A stretch of DNA of 64,000 bases from an uncultured Kiloniellaceae bacterium (GTDB taxonomy: Bacteria > Pseudomonadota > Alphaproteobacteria > Kiloniellales > Kiloniellaceae): positions 1,116,001 through 1,180,000 of the forward strand of contig CANLSF010000002.1 of assembly GCA_947493695.1 (NCBI GenBank). Direction: 5' to 3'. The position numbers were made by a program, and so were the translations under genes. Within the stretch, counting starts at the first letter, position 1, and the number at the start of each line of letters is the position of its first letter. This document shows, one piece after another, positions 1 through 8,803 of the stretch. The notes below the pieces were generated by a model. That model made no database searches, had not been told where the DNA came from, and worked only from the letters and a program-made list of their open reading frames with translations.

Positions 1-720
1 TGGAGTCGTGGCATCACCATCCACAGCTTCGGCGCGGGCCGGCTTGAGCGCTGTTGCGGATTTACGGGCCTCCCTATGAACAGGCTCAGAGGGCTTGGCC
101 GCGATCTTGGCTTTTGGCGGCGCTTTAGCCGATGGCGTCTTGATTTGCTCCGGTCGTCGCCTTGGAAGAGGCGGTGTCGCAACCTTGCTTGCCACGACGA
201 CCTCATCAGTCGATTTGACTCTTGGCGTTTCTAACGGGGCAATTTCTGCATCGACAACATCGAACGTATCGACCTCAATGGCTTCGGATTCCGGCGTTTC
301 AGTCTCAGCCTCTTCGACCTCCTCCCTATCCGTCGCTTCCGTAACCGTGGGTGTTTCCGGCTCGGGTTTCACAGAAAGCGTTTCTGTTAAAACCGGTTCG
401 GCGGAAACTGTCTCGAGTGTTTCCGAAGCTTCAAGGGCCTCAGCCTCGGCGACAACCGTCTCCTGGACAGCTTCGAAGCTCTCATGCTCGGCCGCAGTTT
501 CACCCCCGGCATCGCGACCTGCCGGTCCCAGTGAGACCGTGATCCCACCGTGACCGGAGTAGGCAACGCCCTGGGAGTTCTCACCTGGCATCATCAGGAC
601 AACCGCGCCATGGATCGCCAGGGAAGTGAGGACGGCCAGACCGAAAGCAATAGAATAACGATCCGATACATCCGCACCGGCATCCGCATAGTTTGCACTA
701 TTTCCAGTCATATGAGTCAT
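1..720 (-). CDS. TonB-family energy transducer, N-terminal part (cut by window edge)
   Basis: The minus strand is open from the window edge to an ATG at 720-718 that overlaps the hmuV stop as ATGA. The 240 visible codons give a short cytoplasmic N-terminus, one hydrophobic segment at about residues 21-43 (IAFGLAVLTSLAIHGAVVLM), then a long region rich in Glu, Pro, Ala, Thr and finally Pro/Lys (PPLPRRRPEQIK, PPKAKIAAKP). This is the architecture of TonB: inner-membrane anchor plus an extended periplasmic Pro-rich spacer. The C-terminal domain that would prove it lies outside the window. As the last visible gene of the haem operon it would energise HmuR. A plus-strand ORF over the same bases is only a Ser/Thr-rich shadow. 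Confidence 0.72.
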   Translation of the reverse strand, partial: MTHMTGNSANYADAGADVSDRYSIAFGLAVLTSLAIHGAVVLMMPGENSQGVAYSGHGGITVSLGPAGRDAGGETAAEHESFEAVQETVVAEAEALEASETLETVSAEPVLTETLSVKPEPETPTVTEATDREEVEEAETETPESEAIEVDTFDVVDAEIAPLETPRVKSTDEVVVASKVATPPLPRRRPEQIKTPSAKAPPKAKIAAKPSEPVHREARKSATALKPARAEAVDGDATTP

Positions 721-1526
721 GCAGCAATCACGTAAGGACAACCACGCTTCGGATGAACCAAGACGCTGACTGGGAGCTCAAAGACCTCTTCGATCAGTGT
801 TTCGGTTAAGACTTCAACCGCTGTACCTTGCGCGATGATCCGGCCTTCTTTCAGCATCACGATCCGATCGGCGTACATTGCGGCTAGGTTGAGATCATGC
901 AGGACCGCAACCACTCCGATGCCGCGTTCTGCCGCGCGCACAGCGGTTTGCAGCGTTGTATGCTGATGCGCCGGGTCGAGGCTCGATGTAGGTTCATCCA
1001 ACAGTAAAAAGCGGTCCCTGCTTTCGTTCGGGTTCGTTTCGTCCCTCCCTCCCGGACCACAGAACTCGATCTGGGTTAAAACACGCGCCAGATGGACCCG
1101 CTGACGCTCACCGCCGGAAAGCGTCGTGTAAAGACGGTCGGCCAAATGCAGGGTTTCGGTCTCGAGCAGCGCCAGCCGCGCAATCACAAGATCATTTTCC
1201 CGACTGCTGTAGCCTGCGTGCGGCGAACGGCCCAGGAGAACAACTTCAAGAACCCGGAACGGAAAGGTGAGCTCTGAATGCTGCGGCAGCACAGCCCGTT
1301 TGCGAGCCAGCTGCTCAGCTGACCAGCGACCCAAAGCCCGGCCATCGAGCTCCACAGCCCCCTGCCTGGACTGCAACGCTCCAGACATTGCAGCAAACAG
1401 CGTCGACTTGCCGGCACCATTCGGGCCAACGATAGAAACCACCTCGCCGGCGGAAATCGAAAGAGAGAGATCCTGCAAGATGGTCGTGCCCCCGAGCTCG
1501 ACCTCGATATTCTTTACATCAAGCAT
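717..1526 (-). CDS. hmuV: Haem ABC transporter ATP-binding protein HmuV
   Basis: Cytoplasmic ATPase of the haem importer HmuTUV. From the chosen ATG (MLDVKNIEVELG) it has Walker A GPNGAGKST at about residue 35, an LSGGE signature, Walker B FLLLDEPTSSLD and a conserved switch His in AVLHDLN. About 269 residues, usual for HmuV. A 13-codon longer in-frame start exists, but the ATG at 1526 shares its A with the hmuU stop (TGATG), the normal coupling for this operon. Between signature and Walker B sits a polar insert (CGPGGRDETNPNESR); similar loops are common in HmuV. The downstream TonB-like gene overlaps its stop by four bases. Confidence 0.93.
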   Translation of the reverse strand: MLDVKNIEVELGGTTILQDLSLSISAGEVVSIVGPNGAGKSTLFAAMSGALQSRQGAVELDGRALGRWSAEQLARKRAVLPQHSELTFPFRVLEVVLLGRSPHAGYSSRENDLVIARLALLETETLHLADRLYTTLSGGERQRVHLARVLTQIEFCGPGGRDETNPNESRDRFLLLDEPTSSLDPAHQHTTLQTAVRAAERGIGVVAVLHDLNLAAMYADRIVMLKEGRIIAQGTAVEVLTETLIEEVFELPVSVLVHPKRGCPYVIAA

Positions 1527-2686
1527 CACCAAATTCCTCTGGCGCGCGCTCGCACAAGAAGCCAAAGAAAGAATGGGCCGCCGACACAGCTCGTGAGAAT
1601 CCCGATCGGAAGCTCTGCGGGCAAAACAAGCGTGCGCGCGGCCAGATCAGCGAACAGCATCAAACTCGCGCCCAACAGCATAGAGGCCGGCAAGAGTGTT
1701 TTGTGATCCGCGCCCATGGTCAGGCGCACCAAATGGGGAACAACCAAGCCTACGAAACCGATCACTCCGGTCACCGCGACCGATGCACCTGTCGCCAACG
1801 CAACCAGCAAAACAATCGAACGCTTGGTCCACTCGATCCGAAACCCCAGATGCTGTGCCTCGCGCTCTCCCAACAGCAACGCGTTGAGGTGTCGGGAAAA
1901 CAGCGCCAGGGCGACGCTGGCCCCCGCAATAAAAGGTGCAACTGAGAGTATCTTCGCCCAGGTCACGCCCCCCAGACTGCCGAGCATCCAGAAATTGAGA
2001 TCACGGAGCTGTTGATCGTCACTAACGAAAACCAGCAAGCCAATTCCGGCCGCGGATATGGCGTTCATAGCCACGCCGGCCAGCAAGAGTGTCGCGACAT
2101 CAGTCTGCCCGGCGCGGCTGGCAACACGATAGACCAGGAAAGTCGAGACGAGACCGCCTAGGAAGGCGGCGAGGGGCAGGATCATAGCACCCAATGGCAA
2201 AGCGTCGGCAGTCTGCCAATCGAAACCAAAGCGAAGACTCAGAAACGACGCAAGGCCATTCCCGAGCACAATGGTTGCTGCGGCAGCCAGACCGGCACCT
2301 GTCGAAACACCGATCAATCCAGGGTCGGCAAGCGGGTTTCGAAACAGGCCCTGCAGGGCCGCTCCCGAGACGGCCAATGCGGCCCCGACAAGAACCGCAA
2401 GCAATGCCCGCGGCAAGCGGATCGCCAGCAGCACCGTCTCCTCCCGTCGCCCAAAGGCCCAGACAGATTCGTCGCCAACAACATCGCCGGTCAGCAGATT
2501 CCCCAAGCCAAGGGCCTTTAACAGAATGGCGAAGACTTGAGCTGGCGAAATGCCAACAGCCCCCCAGCCGACCGACACCGCAAAGCCAGTCAAAAGCAAA
2601 ACCGCAAGAAGCGCGAGCACCAGGAATCTCCGCTGCTGCCGCTGAAGCGCCAGTGGCATAACGTCATTGGCCGTAAGACTAGACAT
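1526..2686 (-). CDS. hmuU: Haem ABC transporter permease HmuU (FecCD family)
   Basis: Inner-membrane permease that passes haem from HmuT to the cytoplasm using HmuV. 386 residues with roughly nine to ten hydrophobic segments; the first is LVLALLAVLLLTGFAVSVGW near residue 25. FecCD landmarks are visible: the GAALAVSGAALQGLFRNPLADPGLIG-type loop near residue 100 (start of that stretch at about residue 98), and GLVVPHLVRL near residue 310. It lies 56 bases after hmuT and couples to hmuV. The permease probably acts as a homodimer, so no second permease gene is expected. Confidence 0.93.
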   Translation of the reverse strand: MSSLTANDVMPLALQRQQRRFLVLALLAVLLLTGFAVSVGWGAVGISPAQVFAILLKALGLGNLLTGDVVGDESVWAFGRREETVLLAIRLPRALLAVLVGAALAVSGAALQGLFRNPLADPGLIGVSTGAGLAAAATIVLGNGLASFLSLRFGFDWQTADALPLGAMILPLAAFLGGLVSTFLVYRVASRAGQTDVATLLLAGVAMNAISAAGIGLLVFVSDDQQLRDLNFWMLGSLGGVTWAKILSVAPFIAGASVALALFSRHLNALLLGEREAQHLGFRIEWTKRSIVLLVALATGASVAVTGVIGFVGLVVPHLVRLTMGADHKTLLPASMLLGASLMLFADLAARTLVLPAELPIGILTSCVGGPFFLWLLVRARARGIW

Positions 2687-2742
2687 ACCCGCGGATCCTC
2701 CAGCCTGCCATCACGAGACCTGTTTCGTAAGCCGCATCGTTG

Positions 2743-3699
2743 TCATTGGATTTCACCCACTTTCAAAGCGAGCCCCGGATGAAGTTTTTGAGCTAATCCT
2801 GCCGCTGCATCTGCCGTACGCGGGCCGAAACCCAGCAACAAGAGGTCATCCATCGAGACCAGGCGGCCATTCCGGCCGGCAGGCGTCTGGGAAATCTCCG
2901 GCCCCTTGAGGATATTTTCGGCGCCACCCAGCAATCCTAAGGACCGCTCTGTCACCAGAACCACGTCAGGCTTGGCCTCTACCAATGCTTCGGGCGAGAG
3001 GACTTTGTAACCTTCGAAGGCATCGATGGCGTTCTCTCCACCAGCCAGTTCGATAATTGCCGCGGCTGAGGTCTCACGCCCTGCCGCCAGTGGCGCCCCC
3101 CCGTTGCCAATAGAAAGCAGAAAGAGAACCTTTGGTCGGGACGCGGTCTCCGCCAGGGCTTCTCTCAGGTGCTTGAGGTCGGTTTCGAGCTGCGCGGAAA
3201 GCACCCGCCCTTTTTCCGAGACCCCCATGACATCGGCAATCAAATCGATCTTTTTCGTAATGCCCGCGGGGCTTGGATCGTCAGGTACGAGGACGACCTG
3301 CAATCCGGCCTCGCGCAATTGGTCCAAAACCGCCGGTGGGCCGGAATCTTCCACGGCCAGAACCAGCGATGGCGCCATTGCCAGGATCGGCTCCGCGGCG
3401 AGCCGGCGCATATAGCCGACATTGGGGAGCTTTGTTGCCGCCGTAGGGAATAAACTTGTGGCGTCAACGGCAATCACCCGCTCCGCCAAACCAAGTGCGT
3501 AGACGATCTCGGTGACAGATCCGCCGACCGAGACCACCGCGCTGTTGTCCTCAATCGCCAGACTTTGACCGGAGGCGTCAAGAACCGACGACTGTGCTCC
3601 GACAGCATAAGGAACCATCGACACCGCAACACTGACGCAAAGCGCCAGGCAAAAAGACTTCAGAGAAAGAGACTTACGCAAAAACGATTTCCGGCTCAT
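2743..3699 (-). CDS. hmuT: Periplasmic haem-binding protein HmuT
   Basis: Substrate-binding component of the haem importer, 318 residues. The N-terminus has a basic n-region (MSRKSFLRKSLSLK) and a hydrophobic core ending VGAQS, a Sec signal peptide. The mature part shows the class III binding-protein pattern of haem and cobalamin proteins: VVSVGGSVTEIVYALGLAER near residue 55 and VGYMRRLAAEPILAMAPSLVL near residue 98. A Tyr in the VGYMR loop is where haem ligands sit in known HmuT-type proteins (family knowledge). The ATG overlaps the hmuS stop as ATGA, so translation is coupled. Confidence 0.92.
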   Translation of the reverse strand: MSRKSFLRKSLSLKSFCLALCVSVAVSMVPYAVGAQSSVLDASGQSLAIEDNSAVVSVGGSVTEIVYALGLAERVIAVDATSLFPTAATKLPNVGYMRRLAAEPILAMAPSLVLAVEDSGPPAVLDQLREAGLQVVLVPDDPSPAGITKKIDLIADVMGVSEKGRVLSAQLETDLKHLREALAETASRPKVLFLLSIGNGGAPLAAGRETSAAAIIELAGGENAIDAFEGYKVLSPEALVEAKPDVVLVTERSLGLLGGAENILKGPEISQTPAGRNGRLVSMDDLLLLGFGPRTADAAAGLAQKLHPGLALKVGEIQ

Positions 3700-4838
3700 A
3701 CCTGCACTCCCAGCGGCTCCAGAGAAGCAACCAGTCGACGCCAGTCTTCGCGCTCCAGCTCACCGGGCTTGCGCTTGCCGAACATCCAGGCGATCTGGTC
3801 ACCCGCCGCATCATAGATCTCGAGCGACGTCACAATGCCGTCCCGGGTTGGTTTGCGGATGATCCAGGCTGTATCGATAGCGTCCATCCGAAGATGCAGG
3901 TTGAAACCCTCGTCCAGAACGTTGAACCAGGGACCGAGCGCCTTCAGCTTCTCAACCGGGCCGGTGTGAATTTGAATAACACCGGGATTGCCCGCGAAGA
4001 TCATAATCGGCGTAGCATTTCCGGCGGCCGCTTCCAGTGCGGTCTTGAAGGTCTCAAGGCCAACCTGATAGGCATAATCCTCGCCAACCAGTCGAAAAGA
4101 CTGGGTACGGCCGACACCGACGTCTTTCAACATCGCATGAAAGTCATGCACATCCTGCAGCTCGCACCAGCGTTTACGCAACGCGGCGCGGTCGATCTGC
4201 GCATCGGGACGCTCGGCCTGACGTGCCGGCAATGGGGAAACCGACTGTCCGGGCTGTTGGTTCGGATCGAGGTTCCCGGAAACCAGGTCCTCGTAGGCCT
4301 GATGGTTACTGGCCTCTCGCAAGTAGACCTTGTGAACTGCCGTCCCGTCGAGATCAAAGAACTGCAGGCTTTGTCGGACACCGCTGCGGGTGTTCTCGAT
4401 GACCGCGTAACCGCTTTGCCAGTGATCGAGGAACAGCCGGAGGTCGATTTCCTCGTCGAGCACGAGGCCCATCGATTTGAAGATCGAGATCTTCGAGAAG
4501 CTTCCGACCTTCTCATGAACCGCGTGATCGTTGCGGGTCAGGACCATGACCTCGCCCAGGCTCGGAAAACTCTTGATGACCTCGCCCCATGGCCCGGCAA
4601 GGCGACGGACAGTTTCACCGCAACGGCAAGCGACCAGCTCCGCTTCTGACACGCCAAGTTTTTTAGCAGCATCACGGGCCCTTAGCATCGGCTCGGCGGA
4701 CCGTAAGGCCACCAGATCATTACGCAGCTTCAATGCTGCCCCGACGTCTGTTGACGATGTCTCCGCGGTCAATAGATCTGTCACTTCATTCTTCCTTTTC
4801 TGCGCCGCCTTGGCTTCATCGGCGCCATTACTCACCAC
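3696..4838 (-). CDS. hmuS: Haemin-degrading factor / cytoplasmic haem carrier HmuS
   Basis: HemS/ChuS/HmuS family, about 380 residues, the usual length of this two-repeat protein. The two homologous halves are recognisable: ALRSAEPMLRARDAAKKLGVSEAELVACR near residue 45 and DAQIDRAALRKRWCELQDVHDFHAMLKDVG near residue 213 (each quoted only to locate it). The protein accepts haem from HmuTUV and either stores it or takes part in iron release. No ATG exists near the start: two tandem GTG codons lie at 4838 and 4835, the second overlapping the hmuR stop as GTGA, so the start is non-ATG and translationally coupled. The first in-frame ATG is about 50 codons in and would remove the first repeat. Confidence 0.9.
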   Translation of the reverse strand: MVSNGADEAKAAQKRKNEVTDLLTAETSSTDVGAALKLRNDLVALRSAEPMLRARDAAKKLGVSEAELVACRCGETVRRLAGPWGEVIKSFPSLGEVMVLTRNDHAVHEKVGSFSKISIFKSMGLVLDEEIDLRLFLDHWQSGYAVIENTRSGVRQSLQFFDLDGTAVHKVYLREASNHQAYEDLVSGNLDPNQQPGQSVSPLPARQAERPDAQIDRAALRKRWCELQDVHDFHAMLKDVGVGRTQSFRLVGEDYAYQVGLETFKTALEAAAGNATPIMIFAGNPGVIQIHTGPVEKLKALGPWFNVLDEGFNLHLRMDAIDTAWIIRKPTRDGIVTSLEIYDAAGDQIAWMFGKRKPGELEREDWRRLVASLEPLGVQV

Positions 4839-6967
4839 TTCAGCGTATAGCTGACGAGGCCTTTATAGTTGCGGCCCTGCTCTTTCGCGTCGGTGTTGAC
4901 CCGCGCGTAGGATTTGTCGAAAAGATTGTCGATCCCGAGGTCAACGCGAACGCCCTCCAGAAGATTGTCGGTCGGCTGCCATGAAAAGTAGACGTCATGT
5001 ACGGTGTAGCCATCACGCTCTTCAGCCTCCGTGTTGACTTCGTCGAACTTGTCAGCTGCGAGCATCCGCCACCCGACCAGTGAATTGATTTCTGGAAGCT
5101 TCACCACCGTGTTCAAGGTCAGTTGATCCGGCGTGAGAGAGCCTAATTTCGCGCCGGTGTCTTCGTCTTCACCGTCAATCCGCGAGAAGCCCATGGAAAC
5201 CAGGAAACGGTCGTTTTCGTAGGAGGCCTCGATCTCGGAACCCCAGAGCTTTGCGTCCGGAACATTGAAAGCACTTGTCGTGCCGTCACAGTTACCTGGA
5301 ATGAAGGGATTGCACTCGGTAAACAGCTCTGGCTGGACGACAGTCTGGTCGATGAAATCCTCACCCCAGATAATAAAATGCGACGCCTTGAATTGAAGCA
5401 GGTCCCCCGGGTCGAGCACCTCGTTAAAGGTCAATCCGCCGCCAAATTCGACGGTCTGTGTTTTTTGAGATTTCAGATCGCTGTTGGGAACGAAGCGATT
5501 GACCACGCCTGCGCCTACTGGAATCTGGAAGTGCGTGCCCGTCGTGAAAAGCTCATCGAAGGTCGGTGCCCGGAAGGCTTCGGCATAGTTGGCGAATACG
5601 AGGAGCCAGTCAGTCGGAAGATAGCTAACGCCGAGTCTGGGAGAGAAGGCAGTCTCGTCGTTGCTGTCCGCGATCGAACTGGACACCTCGTAACTGTCGA
5701 ACCTGATACCGGGGATAATCAGGAAATCTCCGGGGATTACCCCAAAAGCCTCGGAGACGGTAATTTCAGCCTGTGAAAAGACGCCGATGAAGCGATCCTC
5801 GGCATCGGGCACACCGTCGCGCTCACCTGAACCGCGTGCACCGTCCTGGTCGTCTTCGTAGTATTCACCGCCGTAAGTGAAGGTAACGCCGACATCATCC
5901 GAGAGAGAAAGCCGTGACCGGTTATCGAGACGGAAACCGAATGTATCGACATTACGTTTCAGAAGCTCGCCCGTCACCGCGAATGTTGCAGGATCAAGCT
6001 CCACTTCGTCGACACGTTGATCCGTATAGTAGGCAGAGATATCCAGATCGACGAGGTTGTTCTCTGGGTCATTGTAACTGTAGGCAACCCGGTAGTTGTC
6101 CGAAGTAATCTCCTTGTCGAAAACCTCGCTGCTGATCACCTGACCGTTGTTGGGTTCCTGCGCGTCGTTACGAAAGGTGTTGAAAGAACCTTCGATGCGA
6201 TGGTGCTCGGCAAACTCATAGCTGCCCTTGAACAGACCGGAAATGATTTCATCGTCGGTGTTATCCAGCTTGGTGCCGTCCCCCAGCTCAATCGAGCCGG
6301 ACTCCCGCCGCGTAAGGCTGCCAACGAAATCGAGCCCTTCGACAGGTGTGGCGAAGCCGGTCACGGTTCCGAGCCTTTCCCGGTTTGCCGTCTGATAACC
6401 CGTGGAAACTTTGGCCCCGAATGTCTCATCAGGTGCCAGGAAATCACTGGCATCGATGGTCTGGAACTCGATCACGCCGCCGGTGCCGCCGCTGCCATAA
6501 AGTGAGGAGGCCGGCCCCCGAAGGACCTCGACCTGCTTCAGTAGACTGGGGTCGACAAAAAACCGTCCATCGTGCGCCGATCCAAAATTCTGTCGTGCTC
6601 CATCAATCAAGACGATGACATCAGGGCCCGAGAACCCCCGAATTGTTGGGACTTCACCCGTGCGGCGCGGCCCACCGGTAAACTCGACATTCGGCACAAA
6701 GTTCAGAATATCATCGGGTGACGATGCCTGCCGGCTTTGAATCTCCTCCCGACCGACAACGGAAACCATGCCGGGATATTCAAAGGCCTTAATCGGATTA
6801 CGGGTCGCAGTAACGGAAATCGGATCAAGGATCTTGTCGTGCGATGTCGAAACTTCGTCCGAGACGCCAGTGTCCTGGGCATGCACAGCCACAGAAATAA
6901 GACAGGATCCTACTGTCGATAGAGTAAACGCCGTACCCTTACGCATCGGGTGAATGAAACCAGCCAT
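4832..6967 (-). CDS. hmuR: TonB-dependent haem/haemoglobin receptor HmuR
   Basis: Outer-membrane receptor, 711 residues from the chosen start. The ATG at 6967 (MAGFIHPMRKGTAF) follows AAGGGGAAG and gives a signal peptide ending in VAVHAQD; a 44-codon longer frame lacks this. A TonB box (LDPISVTATR) precedes a plug domain with VPTIRGFSGPDVIVLIDGAR. The barrel carries the haem-receptor FRAP box (EAFRAPTFDELF) followed by NSDLKSQKTQTVEFGGG. It ends in an aromatic residue (YTLKW), the outer-membrane insertion signal. First large gene after hemP, followed without a gap by hmuS. It is the only TonB-dependent receptor in the window. Confidence 0.95.
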   Translation of the reverse strand: MAGFIHPMRKGTAFTLSTVGSCLISVAVHAQDTGVSDEVSTSHDKILDPISVTATRNPIKAFEYPGMVSVVGREEIQSRQASSPDDILNFVPNVEFTGGPRRTGEVPTIRGFSGPDVIVLIDGARQNFGSAHDGRFFVDPSLLKQVEVLRGPASSLYGSGGTGGVIEFQTIDASDFLAPDETFGAKVSTGYQTANRERLGTVTGFATPVEGLDFVGSLTRRESGSIELGDGTKLDNTDDEIISGLFKGSYEFAEHHRIEGSFNTFRNDAQEPNNGQVISSEVFDKEITSDNYRVAYSYNDPENNLVDLDISAYYTDQRVDEVELDPATFAVTGELLKRNVDTFGFRLDNRSRLSLSDDVGVTFTYGGEYYEDDQDGARGSGERDGVPDAEDRFIGVFSQAEITVSEAFGVIPGDFLIIPGIRFDSYEVSSSIADSNDETAFSPRLGVSYLPTDWLLVFANYAEAFRAPTFDELFTTGTHFQIPVGAGVVNRFVPNSDLKSQKTQTVEFGGGLTFNEVLDPGDLLQFKASHFIIWGEDFIDQTVVQPELFTECNPFIPGNCDGTTSAFNVPDAKLWGSEIEASYENDRFLVSMGFSRIDGEDEDTGAKLGSLTPDQLTLNTVVKLPEINSLVGWRMLAADKFDEVNTEAEERDGYTVHDVYFSWQPTDNLLEGVRVDLGIDNLFDKSYARVNTDAKEQGRNYKGLVSYTLKW

Positions 6968-7132
6968 AAATGTCTTCCCCTTGGCTTTTAAGCTTTGGTT
7001 GTCCTGGCTGGCTTGCGAAAGATGCTTGGCCTTTAGATGGCTGGCTTGGACTCTGAATTGTCGTGTGTTGAACCACCGGTATCGCGCCATGCCGTGCAAG
7101 GAAGATCCCTGTAAGCTGACGCAGCGGTGGGC

Positions 7133-7333
7133 CTATTTGGTCAGGATCAGTTTCCCTTTCCTGGTCGCGCGCAGGCGGTAGTGCTCGCCCTCATGCTCAA
7201 TCACGACCTCCTTGAGGTCGGCGAGGAGTTCCCGGCTGTGCAGCATTCTGACGCCGCGCGAAGAAAAGCCCGACGCCGAGGCACCATTCAAACGGAGTTG
7301 GCCCCGCTCACTTTCCTTCAGTTTCTCGATCAT
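7133..7333 (-). CDS. hemP: Haemin uptake protein HemP
   Basis: Small conserved protein at the head of haem uptake operons. The C-terminal half has the family pattern: LHSRELLADLKEVVIEHEG then YRLRATRKGKLILTK. Three in-frame ATGs exist (7372, 7348, 7333). The ATG at 7333 has AGGA six bases upstream, whereas GGGAGGA almost touches the 7348 ATG, so 7333 (66 residues) is preferred; both shorter forms keep the conserved domain. HemP has been described as a regulator or activator of hmuR expression in some relatives (family knowledge). A 165-base leader separates it from hmuR. Confidence 0.88.
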   Translation of the reverse strand: MIEKLKESERGQLRLNGASASGFSSRGVRMLHSRELLADLKEVVIEHEGEHYRLRATRKGKLILTK

Positions 7334-7372
7334 TTGTCTTCCTGACATTCCTCCCAGATCACAGACTCGCAC

Positions 7373-7801
7373 GCGGTAACCCGCTAAAACCTCTGCAATC
7401 GGGCTAAAGGAACGACTTCATATCCCTGGCTTTTGTTGTTTTCTTGCGCCGAACGTCCAATAACGAGGAACACCCATCAGCCCTAGGTCGCGTTCGTTCA
7501 ATCATTAATGAGAATGACTCGCATTTTCAATCATAAAATGACAAGACTGTATAAACCCAGGATATTTCTTCACATCACGATAGATGCGGTCACTATTTAC
7601 GCTGAAAGGTTGAATATTGGCGAATCACGCGCCTCTACATCCCACAATGCAGAATTTACAACAGCGTGCGCTTGTCTGGCGCTGTGCAATCCGTAACCTG
7701 AGCAGCCGTTCAGATTCACGCCATGCATTTCAAAAATAGGGCCTGATTGAAACTTATCGCCAAACGCGATAAGCAAGCCAGCGCCAGCAGGAGATACACT
7801 G
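7373..7801. other. Intergenic region between hemP and the hydroxyacid dehydrogenase gene
   Basis: Divergent spacer of about 430 bases. It holds the Fur-like palindrome at about 7507-7525 and must carry the leftward haem operon promoter and the rightward promoter of the dehydrogenase gene, whose ribosome site AGGAG lies near 7789. Short ORFs here have no recognisable similarity or ribosome sites. No RNA gene was seen. Confidence 0.6.
7507..7525. promoter_or_regulatory. Fur-like iron-responsive operator upstream of the haem operon
   Basis: The sequence ATGAGAATGACTCGCAT is an imperfect palindrome (ATGAGAAT against ATGCGAGT, six of eight positions matching) in AT-rich DNA about 175 bases upstream of the hemP start. 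Its halves resemble the TGAGAAT half of known Fur boxes. Position and neighbour make iron-dependent repression of the hem/hmu operon likely. Which regulator binds (Fur/Mur, RirA or Irr) cannot be read from the site. Confidence 0.45.
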
Positions 7802-8767
7802 ATGCCTGATCGTCCCGCTGTTCTCGTCACCCGCAGATTGACCGACGCCGTTCACGCAAGGCTGGAAAGAGATTACAATCCGGTCTTCAATCTGGACGAC
7901 CGTGTGTTTGATCGGGACGAACTGATGGCCAATTGCCAATCGGTTGACGCGGTGATCCCCTGTCACTCGGAGCACTTTTCAGCAGATGTCATTGCCGCTC
8001 TGCCGGACCGCCTGAAGGTTATCGCCAACCACTCCGTCGGTGTCGATCACGTCGACCTCGCCGCCGCGAAGAAAAAGGGCGTTATCGTCACCAACACGCC
8101 AGATGTGCTTTCGGACGCAACCGCGGAGATCGCGATGCTCTGCATGTTGAGCGCCGCCCGGCGTGCGAGTGAAGGCGACAGAATGGTCCGAGAGGGTCGC
8201 TGGGATTTCTGGAGCCCGGCCTTCATGGTCGGTGTCCAGACGACCGGCAAGCGGATGGGGATCATCGGCATGGGCCGGGTCGGTCAGGTCACTGCCAGAC
8301 GCGCCCGTGGCTTCGGGATGGAAATCCACTACAGCAATCGCCGGCGCCTGCCGCCGGAAATCGAGCAGGGCGCGATTTTTCATGAGAGCGTTGAGGACCT
8401 TCTGCCCCATTGCGACGTCCTGTCGCTTCACTGCCCATCGACACCTGAAACCCAAGGCCTGATCAACGCGGAACGCCTCGCGATGCTGCCAAAGGACGCG
8501 ATTCTGGTAAATACAGCACGCGGTCCTCTGGTTGACGAAGCAGCCCTGATCAGTGCGCTCCGGAACGGCAACCTCTTCGCTGCCGGGCTCGATGTCTTCT
8601 GCGACGAGCCCGGGGGAAATCCGGAACTGAGCAAGCTGGACAATGTCTTCATGCTGCCCCACATCGGTTCGGCAACCAAAGATACCCGCGACGCCATGGG
8701 TTTCCGTGCCATCGACAACCTGGATGCTGTCTTTGCGGGTCGCGAGCCCGGCGACAGAGTCGCCTGA
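7802..8767 (+). CDS. D-2-hydroxyacid dehydrogenase (glyoxylate/hydroxypyruvate reductase type)
   Basis: Cytoplasmic NAD(P)-dependent dehydrogenase, 321 residues, standard for the family. The nucleotide-binding motif GMGRVG is near residue 157 after GKRMGII. The catalytic set is present: Arg in NTARGPLVDE, Glu in DVFCDEPG and His in LPHIGSAT. The substrate loop NHSVGVDHVDL is typical of glyoxylate reductases and D-glycerate dehydrogenases. After the Rossmann motif SNRRRL suggests NADPH preference (inference). In a possible serine-cycle methylotroph it could serve as hydroxypyruvate reductase, but other 2-oxoacids are equally possible. Ribosome site AGGAG is well placed. It stands alone between convergent and divergent genes. 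Confidence 0.88.
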   Translation: MPDRPAVLVTRRLTDAVHARLERDYNPVFNLDDRVFDRDELMANCQSVDAVIPCHSEHFSADVIAALPDRLKVIANHSVGVDHVDLAAAKKKGVIVTNTPDVLSDATAEIAMLCMLSAARRASEGDRMVREGRWDFWSPAFMVGVQTTGKRMGIIGMGRVGQVTARRARGFGMEIHYSNRRRLPPEIEQGAIFHESVEDLLPHCDVLSLHCPSTPETQGLINAERLAMLPKDAILVNTARGPLVDEAALISALRNGNLFAAGLDVFCDEPGGNPELSKLDNVFMLPHIGSATKDTRDAMGFRAIDNLDAVFAGREPGDRVA

Positions 8768-8803
8768 GGGCAATCCACGGAATAATAGCGGCAAAGGCTG
8801 ACC

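Noticed and set aside
95-553. 152-codon Ser/Thr/Val-rich plus-strand ORF
   Set aside because: Shadow of the Glu/Pro/Ala-rich spacer of the TonB-like protein on the other strand.
4127-4516. 129-codon minus-strand Arg/Ser-rich ORF
   Set aside because: Alternate frame inside hmuS with no features.
7979-8794. 271-codon minus-strand ORF
   Set aside because: Antisense to the 2-hydroxyacid dehydrogenase, which has all catalytic motifs.
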